Shown: piece after piece, positions 40,423-52,161 of the stretch | Numbering within the stretch: position 1 is the stretch's first letter | How the letters are laid out: every line of letters starts with the position of its first letter | Assembly: GCF_024611995.1 (NCBI RefSeq) | Contig: NZ_CP102509.1 | Coordinates: forward strand, 1,736,001 to 1,800,000 | Reading direction: 5' to 3' | DNA: 64,000 bases | Source: Streptomyces sp. NBC_00162 | Lineage (GTDB): Bacteria > Actinomycetota > Actinomycetes > Streptomycetales > Streptomycetaceae | Made by a program: the position numbers and the translations under genes | The notes under the pieces: model-generated | Told to the model about the DNA's origin: nothing | Seen by the model: only the letters and a program-made list of their open reading frames with translations | Databases searched by the model: none

Positions 40423-40580
40423 CATCGCGGCGTGAGGGTGTTTGACCACTGTTCAAGCCCGCCCTACCGGTGGCGGGCCGCCCGGCCGATGTGCGAGACC
40501 GACGCACCCCCGTTCTCGATTTCTTCCGTTCTTCCGCTCTGTACTGCGCCATGTCACACAGCATTGGAAGAGGAGCGCCC

Positions 40581-43500
40581 GTGACCCCCCATCCCCCGCA
40601 GTCCGCCGCCGCCCGCGATCTGATCGTCGCGGTGACCCCGTTCGAGGAGCCGCATCCGCGGATCGTGACCGCCGCCGAGCGCGCCGGGGCCCTCGGCCTG
40701 CTCGACCTCGGGCGGGACCCGGACGCCGCGCGGCGAGCGTTCGAGGAGCTGGCCCGCAGGCTCGGCGACGGTGGCGGCGGAGGAGGCGGCGGCGGCGGCG
40801 GCGGCGGCGGCGAGGGAAGCGAGGGCCGGTACGGGGTGCGGGTTCCCTCGGGCTGCCCGATCGGCCCCGAGGAGCTGCCGTCCGCGGTGGACACCGTGCT
40901 GCTCGCCGACCCCGCGTCACACACCCCGGAGCAGGTGGCCGCCTGGGCCGCGGTGGCCGGCCGGCCCCGGGTGTGGGCCGAGGTCACCAGCCGTGCCGAG
41001 GCCGCGCGCGCCGTGGCCGCCGGGGTGGGTGCACTCGTCGCCAAGGGCCACGAGGCCGGTGGCCGGGTGGGCGGGGCCACCACCTTCGTGCTGCTCCAGC
41101 AGCTGCTCGCGGATCCGGGGGCCGGGGTACCCGTGCGGGCGTACGGCGGGATCGGTCCGCACACGGCGGCCGCGGCCGTCGCAGGCGGGGCGGCGGGCGT
41201 GCTGCTCGACGTACAACTCGCCCTGACGGCCGAGGGCGAGGCCGGCCTGCCCGCGGAAGTGATCGCGGCGCTGCGGGCGATGGACGGCTCCGAGACCCGG
41301 CTGGCCGACGGACACCGGGTGTTCGCGCGCCCCGACCTGACCGCGCCCGACGGCCCGGTGCCCGCCCTGCTGGGCGCCCGGGACCTCCGGACGCAGCTGC
41401 TGCCCGTCGGACAGGACGGCGCCTGCGCCACCCGGCTGGCCGCACGCCACCGGACCACCGGCGGGGTGCTCCAGGCGGTCCGGGCGGCCGTCTCCGGGCA
41501 TCTGGCGGCCGTCGTACGGGCCCGGCCGCTCGACCGGCCGCTCCCCGTCGCCCAGGGGCCGATGACCCGGGTGAGCGATCAGGCGGCCTTCGCGGAGGCG
41601 GTGGCCGCCGCGGGCGGGGTCCCGTACCTGGCGCTCGCCGTGATGGAGGGCCCGGACGTACGCGGGCTGCTGGCCGAGAGCGCCGAGCGGCTCGGGGAAC
41701 GCCCGTGGGGCGTGGGCCTGCTCGGCTTCGCCCCGGCCGAGCTGCGCAAGGAGCAGCTGGCGGCCGTGGCCGAGGCACGCCCCCGTACGCGATCATCGCG
41801 GGCGGCACCCCGGCGCAGGCGGCCCCGCTGGAGGCGGCCGGCATCCGGACCCATCTGCACGTGCCCTCGCCGGGGCTGCTGGAGCGGTATCTCGCCGAAG
41901 GTGCGCGGCGGTTCGTGTTCGAGGGTCTGGAGTGCGGCGGGCACGTGGGGCCGCGCGCCTCCTTCCCGCTGTGGGAGGAGCAGATCGAGCTGCTGCTGTC
42001 CTGCCCCGAACCGGAAGCCCTGGACGTGCTGTTCGCGGGCGGGATCCACGACGGGCGCTCGGCCGCGATGGCGGTGGCGGCCGCCGCCCCGCTGGCCGAA
42101 CGGGGAGCCCGGGTCGGGGTCCTGATGGGCACCGCCTACCTGTTCACCGAGGAGGCCGTGGCGGCGGGCGCGGTGCTGCCCGGGTTCCAGCGGGCGGCCG
42201 TGGAGTGCGCGGACACCGTGCTGCTGCACACCGCGCCCGGACACGCCACCCGGTGCGCGGACACCCCGTACGCCGCGACCTTCGAGGCCACCCGGCGGCG
42301 GCTCACGGACAGCGGCACCGAGGCGCGCGCCGTGTGGGAGGAGCTGGAGCGGCTCAACCTGGGGCGGCTGCGGATCGCGGCGAAGGGGCTGCGGCGCGGC
42401 GAGGGCGGCTCGGCCCTGGAGGCCGTGGACGCCGGACAGCAGTACACCGACGGGCTGTTCATGCTCGGGCAGGCCGCCACTCTGCGCTCCGGGACCACCA
42501 CGGTGGCCGCGCTGCACGCGCAGGTCACCGAGGGGGCGGGCGAGTTGCTGGAGCGGCGGGCACGGGAGTTCGCCGCGGCCGCTCCCGAGCCGGCCCCGGC
42601 CCCGGATCCGCTCGACATCGCCATCGTCGGGATGGCCTGCGCCTACCCGGGCGCCCCCGACCTCGCCGGGTACTGGGCGCGGATCCTGGAAGGCGCTGAC
42701 GCGGTGACCGAGGTGCCGGCCGAGCGCTGGGACCCGGAGCTCTACTACGACCCCGACCCGGCCCGGGCCGGTGAGCGCACCCCCTCCCGCTGGGGCGGCT
42801 TCCTCGGCCCGGTGCCGTTCGACGCCCTCGCCCACGGCATCCCGCCCGCCTCCCTGTGCGGGATCGAACCGGTCCAGCTGCTGGCCCTGGAGATCTCGGC
42901 GCGGGCCCTCGGCGACGCCGGATACGGCAAGGGCCGGGAGTTCGACCGGACCCGGACCTCCGTCGTCTTCGGCGCGGAGGCCGGTACCGAACTGGCGGGC
43001 GCCTACGGGCTGCGCGCCCTGCACCCCGCCTATCTGGGCGACCTGCCGCCCGAGCTGGACGGGCAGCTGCCGCGGCTCACCGAGGACTCCTTCCCCGGGA
43101 TCCTCGCCAACGTGATCGCGGGCCGGGTCGCCAACCGCCTCGACCTCGGTGGCGCGAACTGCACGGTCGACGCCGCCTGCGCCTCCTCGCTCGCCGCCCT
43201 GGACCTGGCCTGCCGCCAACTGCGCGACCTGGACAGCGACATGGTTATCTGCGGCGGCGCGGACGTGCACAACGGCATCAACGATTACCTGATGTTCGCC
43301 TCCGTCCGGGCCCTGTCGCCCGGCGGCCGCTGCCGCCCCTTCGACGCGGCGGCCGACGGGATCGCGCTCGGCGAGGGCGTGGGCGCGCTGGTGCTCAAGC
43401 GGCTCGCGGACGCGGAGCGGGACGGCGACCGGGTGTACGCCGTGATCAAGGCGGTCGGCGCCTCCAGCGACGGCCGGTCCCTCGGCCTGACCGCGCCCCG

Positions 43501-46500
43501 GCCGGAAGGGCAGCGGCGGGCACTGGAACGGGCCTACGCCCGGGCGGGCGTCTCCCCCGGCGAGGTGGGACTGGTCGAGGCGCACGGCACCGGCACGGTG
43601 GTCGGCGACAGCACCGAACTGGCGGTGCTGAGCGAGCTGTTCACCGCGCACGGGGCCACCCCGGGCTCGTGCGCGCTGGGCTCGGTGAAATCGCAGCTCG
43701 GGCACACCAAATGCGCGGCCGGGCTGGCCGGGCTGATCAAGGCCGCCCGGGCGGTCCACGCGGGCGTGCGGCCGCCGACCCTGCACATCGACGCGCCGAA
43801 CCCGGCCTGGCGGGCGGAGACCAGCCCCTTCACCTTCGACGCCGAGGCGCGGCCCTGGGCGGTGCCCCCGGAGCGGCGGATCGCCGGGGTGAGCGCCTTC
43901 GGCTTCGGCGGTACCAACTACCACGCGGTGCTGGCCGGTTACGCGGGCGCCGAGGAGCCGCGCCACGGCCTGGAGGAGTGGCCGGCCGAGCTGTTCTGCT
44001 TCCGCGGCGAGGACCGGCGGGCGGCGGGCCGGGCGATGGCGCGGCTCGCGGCCCGGCTCGAGGAGAACGACGCGGCAGGGCGGCCGTGGGCCCTGCGCGA
44101 CCTCGCGGCGGAGGCGGCGGCCACCGGCTCCGGCCCGGTGCACGTCGCGGTCGTCGCCGCCGGCCCGGAGGAGCTGGCGGCCCGGCTGGAGCAGGCCCGG
44201 GCGTTCACCGCGGGCGCGGGGGTCCACGTACGGGAGGAGTCGGCCGATCCGGGCCGGGTGGCGTTCCTGTTCCCCGGGCAGGGCAGCCAACGTCCAGGAA
44301 TGCTCGGCGAGTTGTTCATGGCCTTCCCCGCGCTGCGCGGGCTCCTGGACGCGGCGCCTGCTCCGGTGGTCTCGGCGGTGTTCCCGCCGGCCGCGTTCAG
44401 CGCCGAGGGGCGGGCGGCGCAGCGGGCGGCGGTCACCGACACCCGGGTGGCCCAGCCGGCCCTCGGGCTGACGGGGGCGGCGGCGCACCGGCTGCTCGAC
44501 GGCCTCGGCGTCCGGCCGGACTGCGTGGCCGGGCATTCGTACGGGGAGCTCACCGCACTCTGGGCGGCGGGGGCCTACGACACGCAGAGCCTGCTGCGGC
44601 TGAGCGCACGCCGGGCCGAGGCGATCGTGGCCGCCGCCGGGAGCGATCCGGGGTCGATGGCGGCGGTGTCGGCCGCGCCGGAGGAGGTACGGGAGATCGC
44701 CGAGCGGGCCGGGTGCGTGGTGGCGAACCACAACGCACCCCGGCAGTGCGTGATCTCGGGGCCGACGGCGGCCGTGTCGGCGGCGGTGGCAGCACTGCGC
44801 GAGGCGGGCCTGTCGGCCGAACCCCTGCCCGTGGCCTGCGCGTTCCACAGCGAGGTGGTGGCGGGAGCGGCGACCGCCCTCGCCGGGGAGCTGGCACGGA
44901 CGGCGGTGTCCGGGCCGGGCATCCCCGTCTGGTCGAACACGACGGCCGCCCCGTATCCGGCCTCCGCCGAAGAGGTACGACGCCTTGCCGCACGCCAGGT
45001 CGCGGAGCCGGTCCGGTTCGTGGAGCAGGTGGAGGCGATGTACGCGGCCGGTGTCCGCACCTTCGTGGAGGCGGGGCCCGGCCGGGTCCTGTCCGGTCTG
45101 ACGGCCCGGATCCTGCGCGAGCGGCCGCACACGGTGGTTCCGCTGGACGTGCCGGGCGAGCACGGCCTGGTCCGGCTGGTCACGGCGTTGGCGGAACTGG
45201 CGGTGGCGGGCGTGCCGGTGGCGCCGGAGGCGCTGTTCCGCGGCCGGACCTCCGCCCTGCCCGACCGCGCACCGCGTCGGCCGGGCTGGCTGGTGGACGG
45301 CCACCTGGTGCGCACCGCCGACGGCGCACCGGTGGCCGGGGGCCTGCGGCCCGCCAGCCGGGTGACCGTGCCTCCGCCGGTGGCGCCCGCTGCCGACCGG
45401 CGCGAGGAGGCGGTCCTGGAGTACCTGCGCGGCGCCCGTGAACTGGTCGAGGCACAGCGGGACGTCCTGCTGGGCTACCTGGCCACCGAGAGGCCCGCGC
45501 CCGCGCGGCCCGTGGCAGCCGGCGGGCCCGCCCCCGGCCTCGCGGCCCCGGCACCCGCAACCGCACCTGCGCCGGCGGTCGGCGGTCCGGCTCCGGCTCC
45601 GGCGGGCGCGTCCGCCGCCCGGGCGATCCGGTCCCCGGAGGACGTCATGGAGGCGGTCCTGGAGATCGTCCACACCCGGACCGGATACCCCAGGGACATG
45701 CTCGACCCCGGGCTGGACCTGGAGGCGGACCTGTCCATCGACTCCATCAAGCGGGTCGAGATCATCGGCGCCCTGGCCGACCGGATCGGGCTGCCCCAGG
45801 ACCCGGGCGGGTCCGCCGAGTCCGCGGTCGAGGAGCTGTCCCGGATCAAGACCCTGCGCGGGATCGTGGACTGGGTCACCTCCCACACCGGCACGCCGGA
45901 ACCGGAGGCGGAGGCGGAACCCGTGGCGGAACCGGTGGCTGAGGAAGCACCGGAAGAGGCTCCGGTACCGGTCGCCCGGCTACGGGTGGACACCGTCCCC
46001 GTACCGGCGGCCGCCGGGGACCCGGAGGCCCTTCGCGGCCTGCGGATCGGGGTGGTCGAGGACGGACAGGGGCTCGCCCCCGCGCTCCGCACGGCCTTGC
46101 GGACGTCCGGGGCCGAGGCCCACCCGCTCACCGAACCTGGGCCGGGGTTCGACGGGATCGTCGACCTGACCGCCCTGCGGACCGGCGCCGAGCCCGTCCT
46201 CCCCCAGGTCTTCCCCGCGCTGCGGCGCGCCCTGACCGGCGGGACGCCCCGGCTGCTGCTCGTCACCGCGCCCGGCACACCCGGAGCCGGTCTGCACGGC
46301 TTCGCGCGCAGCACGGCCCTCGAATTCCCCGGCACCCTGATCCGCGCCGTGGACGTCCACCCCAAGGAGGCCGCCGAGCAGGTCGCCGCACAGCTCCTCG
46401 CCGAGCTGAGCTGCGACGCGGCCGACGGACCCGCCTCGGTCGGCTACACGGCCGAGGGAACGCGCGTCACCCGCCGCCCGGTGCCCGCTCCGCTCGCCCC

Positions 46501-47370
46501 GGCCGGGGACGCGCCGCCGCTCGGCCCCGGCTCGGTGGTCCTGCTCACGGGCGGGGCCCGCGGGATCACCGCCCGGACCGCGCTCGCGCTGGCCCGCGCC
46601 ACCGGCTGCCACGTGGAACTGCTCGGCCGCACCCCCGAACCCCCCGCCGAGCCGGACGAGTTCGGGCAGGCCACCGACCGGGTGGCACTGCGCGCCGCGC
46701 TGATCGCCACGGGGCTGCGTACGCCCGCCGAGATCGAGGCGGCGGCCTCGCGGATCCTCGCCGAACGCGAGGTACGGGCCACGCTGGCGGCCCTGGCCAC
46801 GGCCGCGGCCTCCGTCCGCTACCACGCTGCGGACGTCACGGACGAGCGGGCCGTACGGGCCGTGGTGGCCGACGTACGCGCCCGGCACGGGAGGCTGGAC
46901 GGCATCGTGCACGGCGCCGGGGTGCTGCGCGACGGGCTGCTGCGCGACAAGCAACCGGCGGACTTCACCGAGGTGTTCACCACCAAGGTGGCCGGCGCCC
47001 GGCACCTGGCCGCGGCGGCCGCCGAGCACGGTTCGGGGCCCGCACCCCGGTTCCTGGCCCTGTTCGGAAGCGTCGCCGGGGTCTACGGAAACCGCGGCCA
47101 GAGCGACTACGGGGCGGCCAACGACGCCCTGGACGGGCTGGCGCACACCTGGGCGGAGACCTTCCCGGGCCGGGTGCTGTCCGTGGACTGGGGCCCCTGG
47201 GCGGCGGAGGCGGGCGGGATGGTCACACCCGAGCTGGAGCGCGCGTACGCCCGGCGCGGCATCCCGCTGATCGCGCCGGACGCGGGTACCGCCGCGTTCC
47301 TGGACGAACTGGCGCACGGGAGCGACGTACAGGTGGTCCTGATGGCGGAGGGGGCCACGGCGATGAGTGA
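40581..47370 (+). CDS. PUFA-synthase-like type I PKS: tandem NMO/ER barrels-KS-AT-ACP-KR (frameshifted)
   Basis: About 2260 residues from GTG at 40581, after GGAAGAGGAG. Order: a first nitronate-monooxygenase-like barrel (KGHEAGGRVGGATTFVLLQQ); a second one (PVAQGPMTRVSDQAAFAEAV, FEGLECGGHVGPRASF) like PfaD-type enoyl reductases; KS with the active cysteine at codon 43178 (VDAACASS), EAHGTGT and LGHTKCA; AT with serine in GHSYGEL (codon 44537); one ACP with the PUFA-type LSIDSIKR; KR with LLTGGARGI and SVAGVYGNRGQSDYGAAN. The frame breaks inside the second barrel at the C run 41780-41784. In this sequence the KR runs in frame into the next KS, but adding one G at 47350-47354 gives a stop at 47368-47370 overlapping an ATG, so I split it there. 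It probably builds a reduced chain. Confidence 0.85.
40770..40811 (+). repeat. Poly-glycine GGN trinucleotide repeat in the PKS
   Basis: Fourteen consecutive glycine codons, mostly GGC, form a slippage-prone microsatellite in the loop between the first strand pairs of the N-terminal barrel. It replaces a normal short loop, between EELARRLGD and EGSEGRYGVRV. Confidence 0.85.
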
Positions 47371-50300
47371 GCAGCGGCGCGGCCCGCGGCCCACCGACGC
47401 GGCGATCGTCGGCATGGGGGCGGTGTTCCCCGGGGCCGCCGATCTGGCCGCCTACCGGCGCAATCTCCTCGCCGGCACGGACTCCATCGGCGACGTCCCG
47501 CCGGGGCGCTGGGATCCCGAGGTGTACTACGACCCGGCGGGCGCCTCCGGACCGGCGGCGGGCGACCGGTTCTACTGCCGGCGCGGCGGGTTCGTCGACG
47601 GCCTCGCCGCCTTCGACCCGACCCGGTTCGGGATCATGCCGGCCGCCGTGGAGGGGGCCGAGCCCGATCAGATGCTGGCGCTGCACGCGACGGCGGAGGC
47701 CATCGCGGACGCGGGCGGTGAGGACCGGCTGCCGGCCGACCGTTCCCGGATCGGGGTGGTGCTGGGGCGCGGCGGGTTCATGGGCGTGGCCACCGCCCGG
47801 CTGGACCAACGGGTGCGCACGGCACACCAGTTGGCGCAGACCCTGCGCGAGATCGCGCCGGAGCTCGGCGAGCGGCGGATCGCACAGGTGCGCTCCGCCT
47901 TCCAGGAGGCGATGGGCCCGGAGCGTCCGGACGCCTCGATCGGCCTGGTGCCGAGCTTCACCGCCGCCCGCACGGCGAACCGGCTGGACTTCCGCGGCCC
48001 CGCCTACACCCTGGACGCCGCCTGCGCCTCCTCGCTGCTGGCGGTGGACCAGGCGGTGGGGCTGCTGGCGGGCGGGCGCTGCGACGCGGTGGTCGCGGGG
48101 GCCGTGCACCACTGCCACATCGCGACGCTGTGGAGCGTGTTCACGCAGCTTCGGGCGCTGAGCCCGAGCGAGCGGATCCGGCCCTTCGACCGGCGGGCCG
48201 ACGGCACCCTGCTCTCCGAGGGCACCGGGGTGGTGCTGCTGAAGCGGCTGGCGGACGCGGAGCGGGACGGCGACCGCGTGTACGCGGTGATCCGCGGGAC
48301 GGGAGTGGCGGGGGACGGCCGGGCGGCGAGCCTGATGAGCCCCCTGGTCGCGGGTCAGGTACGGGCCCTGGAGCGGGCCTGGCGGGAGGCCGGGCTGGAT
48401 CCGCGGGCCCCGGGCGCGCTCGGCTTGCTGGAGGCGCACGGTACGGGGACGCCGGTGGGGGACGCGGCCGAACTCGACACCCTCGCCCAGGTGTTCGGTC
48501 CGCCCATGGACGGCGGAAGCGGGATCGGCTTCGGTTCCGTGAAGTCGATGCTCGGGCACACCATGCAGGCCTCCGGCATGGCCGGGCTCATCAAGGCCGC
48601 CCTGGCCGTGCACGAGGGGTGCTGCCGCCGACGTTGCACCTGGAGGAGCCGCACCCGGATCTGGTCAGGACGCGGATGCGGCCGGTGACGGCGGCGGAGC
48701 CCTGGGAGCGGGGGCCGATGCCCCGGCGGGCCGGGGTCAACGCGTTCGGCTTCGGCGGGATCAACGCGCACGTGGTGCTGGAGGAGGCTCCGGGGGCCGC
48801 CCGCCCTGCGGCTCCGGGTCGCCGGTTCCTGCCGGTGGGGGCCTCGGCCGCGCCGGTGGGGGCGCCCGCGCGGGGCGACGTACTCCTGCTGGCGGCGGAC
48901 AGTGCGGCGGAGCTGTCCGCCCGGCTGGCCGCGGGTACGCCGGTGTCCGGGGGTGACGGGCCCTGCCGGCTCGCGGTGTTCGGGCCGACCCCCCAGCGGC
49001 TCGCGCTGGCCGCGAAGGTGGTGGCGCGCGGGCGGGCCTGGCGCGGGCGCGGCGACGTGTGGTTCTCGCCGCAGCCGCTGGGCGGCCGGGTGGCCTTCCT
49101 GTTCCCGGGCCTGGAACCGGAGTTCGCGCCCGTGGTCGACGATGTGGCGCAGCGGCTCGGATCGACGCCGCCCCGGCTCACCCGGGGGACGTCGCTGGTG
49201 GAACGGGCCGTGGACGCGATCGCCACCGGCCGGTTCTTCGCCCGGGTGCTGCCCGGGCTCGGCATCGAAGCCGATGTGCTGGCGGGCCACAGCCTGGGCG
49301 AGTGGGCGGCGATGGTGGCCGCCGGAATGTATCCGCAGGAGGCGGCCGACACCTTCCTGGAGTCGCTGCGGCCGGGCGATCTGCGGGTCCCGGACCTCGT
49401 GTACGCGGCGCTGGGCTGTGGCGCGCCGCGGGCGGAGGCGGCCCTGCACGGCCTGGACGGGGTGGTGGTCAGCCACGACAACTGCCCGCACCAGTCGGTG
49501 ATATGCGGGGATCCGGGCCACGTGGCCGTCGCGATCGCGCGGCTGCGCGGCGAGGAGTGCTCGGTCAGGAGCTTCCGTTCCGCTCGGGCTTCCACACGCC
49601 GATGTGGGAGCCGTACCTCGGCCAGGTCCGCGCCGCCTTCGAGCGGCTGCCGCTGCGCGAAGGGACCCTCCCGGTCTGGTCGGCCACCACGTGCGCGCCG
49701 TTCCCCTCGGCGCCCGATGACGTACGGGAGCTGGTGGTCCGGCACCTCCTGGAGCCGGTCCGCTTCCGCGAGCTGACGCTGCGGCTGTACGAGGAGGAGG
49801 GTGTGCGCAGCTTCGTCACGCTGGGCCCGGGCAGTCTGCCGGGGTTCGTCGAGGACACCCTGCGCGACCGCCCGCACCTGTCGGTGTCCACCTCCTCCCC
49901 CGGCTTCCGGGGCTGGCTGCCCTCGGCCGCACCTGCGCCGCGCTCTGGGCCGAGGGCCACGCACCGCGCTGGGACCTGCTGTCCGCCCCGGAAGAGCCGG
50001 CCGGGGCAGCGCCCACCCGGGCGGGGCGGCCGGTGCTCCTGGACCTCGGTTCGCCGCTGGTCCGCCTCGGCGAGGCGGCGCGCACCGCGCTGGGCGGCCT
50101 GTCGGCGCCACCGCCGGCCGGGTCCGCGACCGGGTCCGCCGCCGAACCCGCGTCCGGCCCCCGGCCGGTCCTGCTGTCCGCCCTGGACGCGGTGCTCGCC
50201 GACACCGGCGCGGCCGCCCGGACCGTCACCGAGGCCTGGGCGGCGGGACCCCCGCCGGCGCCGGTGGAGCCGGCGGGGCGGGTGGGGCCCACGGGCACCG

Positions 50301-51848
50301 AGGTGCTGCGGCTCTCGCTGGCCGAGCTGCCCTACGTACGGGACCACTGCGTGTACCTCCAGCCCGAGGGCTGGCCCGAGGACTCCGACCGGTTCCCCGT
50401 CGTGCCCATGACCACCATGCTGGAGCTGGCCGCCGAGGCCGCGCTGCGGCACGCCCCGCCCGGTCTCCACGTCGTCGGCTACGAGGACGTCAGGGCGCTG
50501 CGCTGGCTGGCCGTCGAACCGGCCGTCGACGTCGAGGTCACCGTCCGGGGCGACGGGCCCGGCCGGGCTCGCGTCGGCCTCGGCGCGTACGCCTCGGTGG
50601 TCGTGCTGCTCGGCGAGCGGTACGGGCAGCCGCCCGCGCCCGACACCACGCCCCTGCGCGATCCGCGGCCGGCCCCCGTCAGCGCCGAGGCCCTCTACCG
50701 CGACCGGTGGATGTTCCACGGCCCCCGCTTCGCCGCCGTGCACGAGGTCCGGACCGTCGGCGCGGACGGCATCGAAGGGGTCCTGCGGGCCCTTCCCGAT
50801 CCCGGAGCGCTGCTCGACGCGGCCGGTCAGATCTTCGGCCACTGGATGCAACTGCGGCTCCCGGTCGACCGGTTGGTGTTCCCCGCCACCGTGGACCGCA
50901 TCCGCTTCTTCGGCCCCCAGCCGGCCCCGGGGGAGCTGGTCGCCGCCACGGCCCGGATCCGCGAGGTGCACGACACCACCGTGCGCGGCGACCTCGAACT
51001 GCGCCGGGCCACCGGCGGGGTGTGGGCCCGGATCGAGGGGTGGACGTACCGCCGGTTCGGCGCCGACGAGCGGGTCTGGCCGATGAAGTTCACCCCGGAG
51101 GTGTGCGGCATCGGCGAACCCCGGCCCGAGGGCTGGTGCCTGGCCCGCCGCCGCTGGACCGATCCCGCCTCGCAGGAGCTGGTGATGCGCCGCTACCTCG
51201 GCGCCGCCGAGCGGGCGGCCTACGAGCGGCTGTCGCCGCGCGCCCGGGCGCCCTGGCTGCTGGGCCGGATCGCCGCCAAGGACGCGCTGCGCCGGCTCCT
51301 GTGGGACGGCGGGGCCGGACCGGTGTTCCCGGCGGAGGTGCCCATCGGCAACGACCCGGCCGGCCGGCCGCTGGCCGAGGGCCCGCTCACCCGCGGCTTC
51401 CGGCTGTCGATCGCCCACAAGGACCGGATCGCGGTCGCCCTCGCGCACCCCGGCCGCGCGGTCGGCATCGACGTGGAACAGGTCACCGCCGACCCGGACG
51501 CGCTGGTCCGCATCGCCCTCGGGCCGGAGGAACTCCGGCTCGCCGAACGGCTGGCCGCCTGCGAGGGCACCGGCCTGCCGGCCGCCCTGACCGCCCTGTG
51601 GTGCGCCAAGGAGGCCGCCGCCAAGGCCGAGGGCAGCGGGCTCGGCGGCCGGCCCGGGACTGGCGGGTGGCCGAGGACCCGGACTCCGGCGCGCTGCTGG
51701 TGCGCTCCCCGGCGGGCACCCGTACCCGGTCCGCACCACCCTGCTCCCCACCGATCCGCTCGACCACGTCGTCGCCTGGACCGCCCACGGCTCGGCGGCC
51801 CCGTCCCCCGTCCCCTTCCACCTCACGGAGACCCGTCATGGCACCTGA
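47363..51848 (+). CDS. PUFA-synthase-like PKS: KS-AT-DH-phosphopantetheinyl transferase (multiply frameshifted)
   Basis: About 1500 residues from ATG at 47363. KS (AIVGMGAVFPGAADLAAYRR, active cysteine at codon 48023 in LDAACASSLL, LEAHGTGTPVGD), AT (VAFLFPGLEPEFAPVVDDVA, AGHSLGEWAAMVAAGM), a hotdog dehydratase-like region (ELPYVRDHCVYLQPEGWPED, DRWMFHGPRFAAVHEV) and a C-terminal Sfp-type phosphopantetheinyl transferase (AVGIDVEQVTADPDALVRIA, LWCAKEAAAKAEGS). Frame breaks of one base each occur at 48616-48619, 49566, 49920-49922, 51653-51658 and 51719-51721. With them repaired the stop is TGA at 51846-51848, overlapping the ACP start by 11 bases. The fused transferase should activate the carrier proteins of this cluster. 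Both KS domains keep their cysteine. Confidence 0.8.
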
Positions 51849-52155
51849 CATCCTCGCCGAGATCACCGGAATGCTCGTGGAGATCGTCGGCGACGAGTAC
51901 CTCCTCGCGGAGGAGGTCACGATGAAGACGACGTTCAACGAGGACCTCGCCCTGGAGAGCGTCGAGTTCGTCGCCCTCGCCGAGCTGCTCCACCACCGCT
52001 ACGGCGCCGAGGTGGACCTGATGGAGTTCCTGGCTGAGAAGGACATGGACGCCATCCTCGCCATGTCCGTGGGCGAACTCGTCACGCACATAGGCCGGAT
52101 CACCCATGCCTCCCTCGCCCGCTCGGGGACCGCCCCGGCCTCCTCCGCGGGCTGA
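51838..52155 (+). CDS. Stand-alone acyl carrier protein
   Basis: A 105-residue ACP from ATG at 51838. The phosphopantetheine site is EDLALESVEFVALAELLHHR, with the serine at residue 41 (codon 51958), followed by helix 3 (DMDAILAMSVGELVTHIGRI). The start overlaps the PKS stop by 11 bases. The ribosome-binding site (ACGGAGACC) is inside the PKS tail. It may carry the finished chain to the hydrolase or glycosyltransferase, or a separate starter unit. Confidence 0.88.
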   Translation: MAPDILAEITGMLVEIVGDEYLLAEEVTMKTTFNEDLALESVEFVALAELLHHRYGAEVDLMEFLAEKDMDAILAMSVGELVTHIGRITHASLARSGTAPASSAG

Positions 52156-52161
52156 TCCGCC

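Noticed and set aside
40442..40580. Upstream extension of the giant PKS frame from base 40442.
   Set aside because: The true start is GTG at 40581 with GGAAGAGGAG; the extension is in another frame from the N-terminal barrel and only joins after the sequence break.
41579..45886. Very long open frame (over 1400 codons) antisense to the PKS.
   Set aside because: It is a shadow of the biased third-codon GC on the other strand; it shows no domain, no ribosome-binding site and no family pattern.
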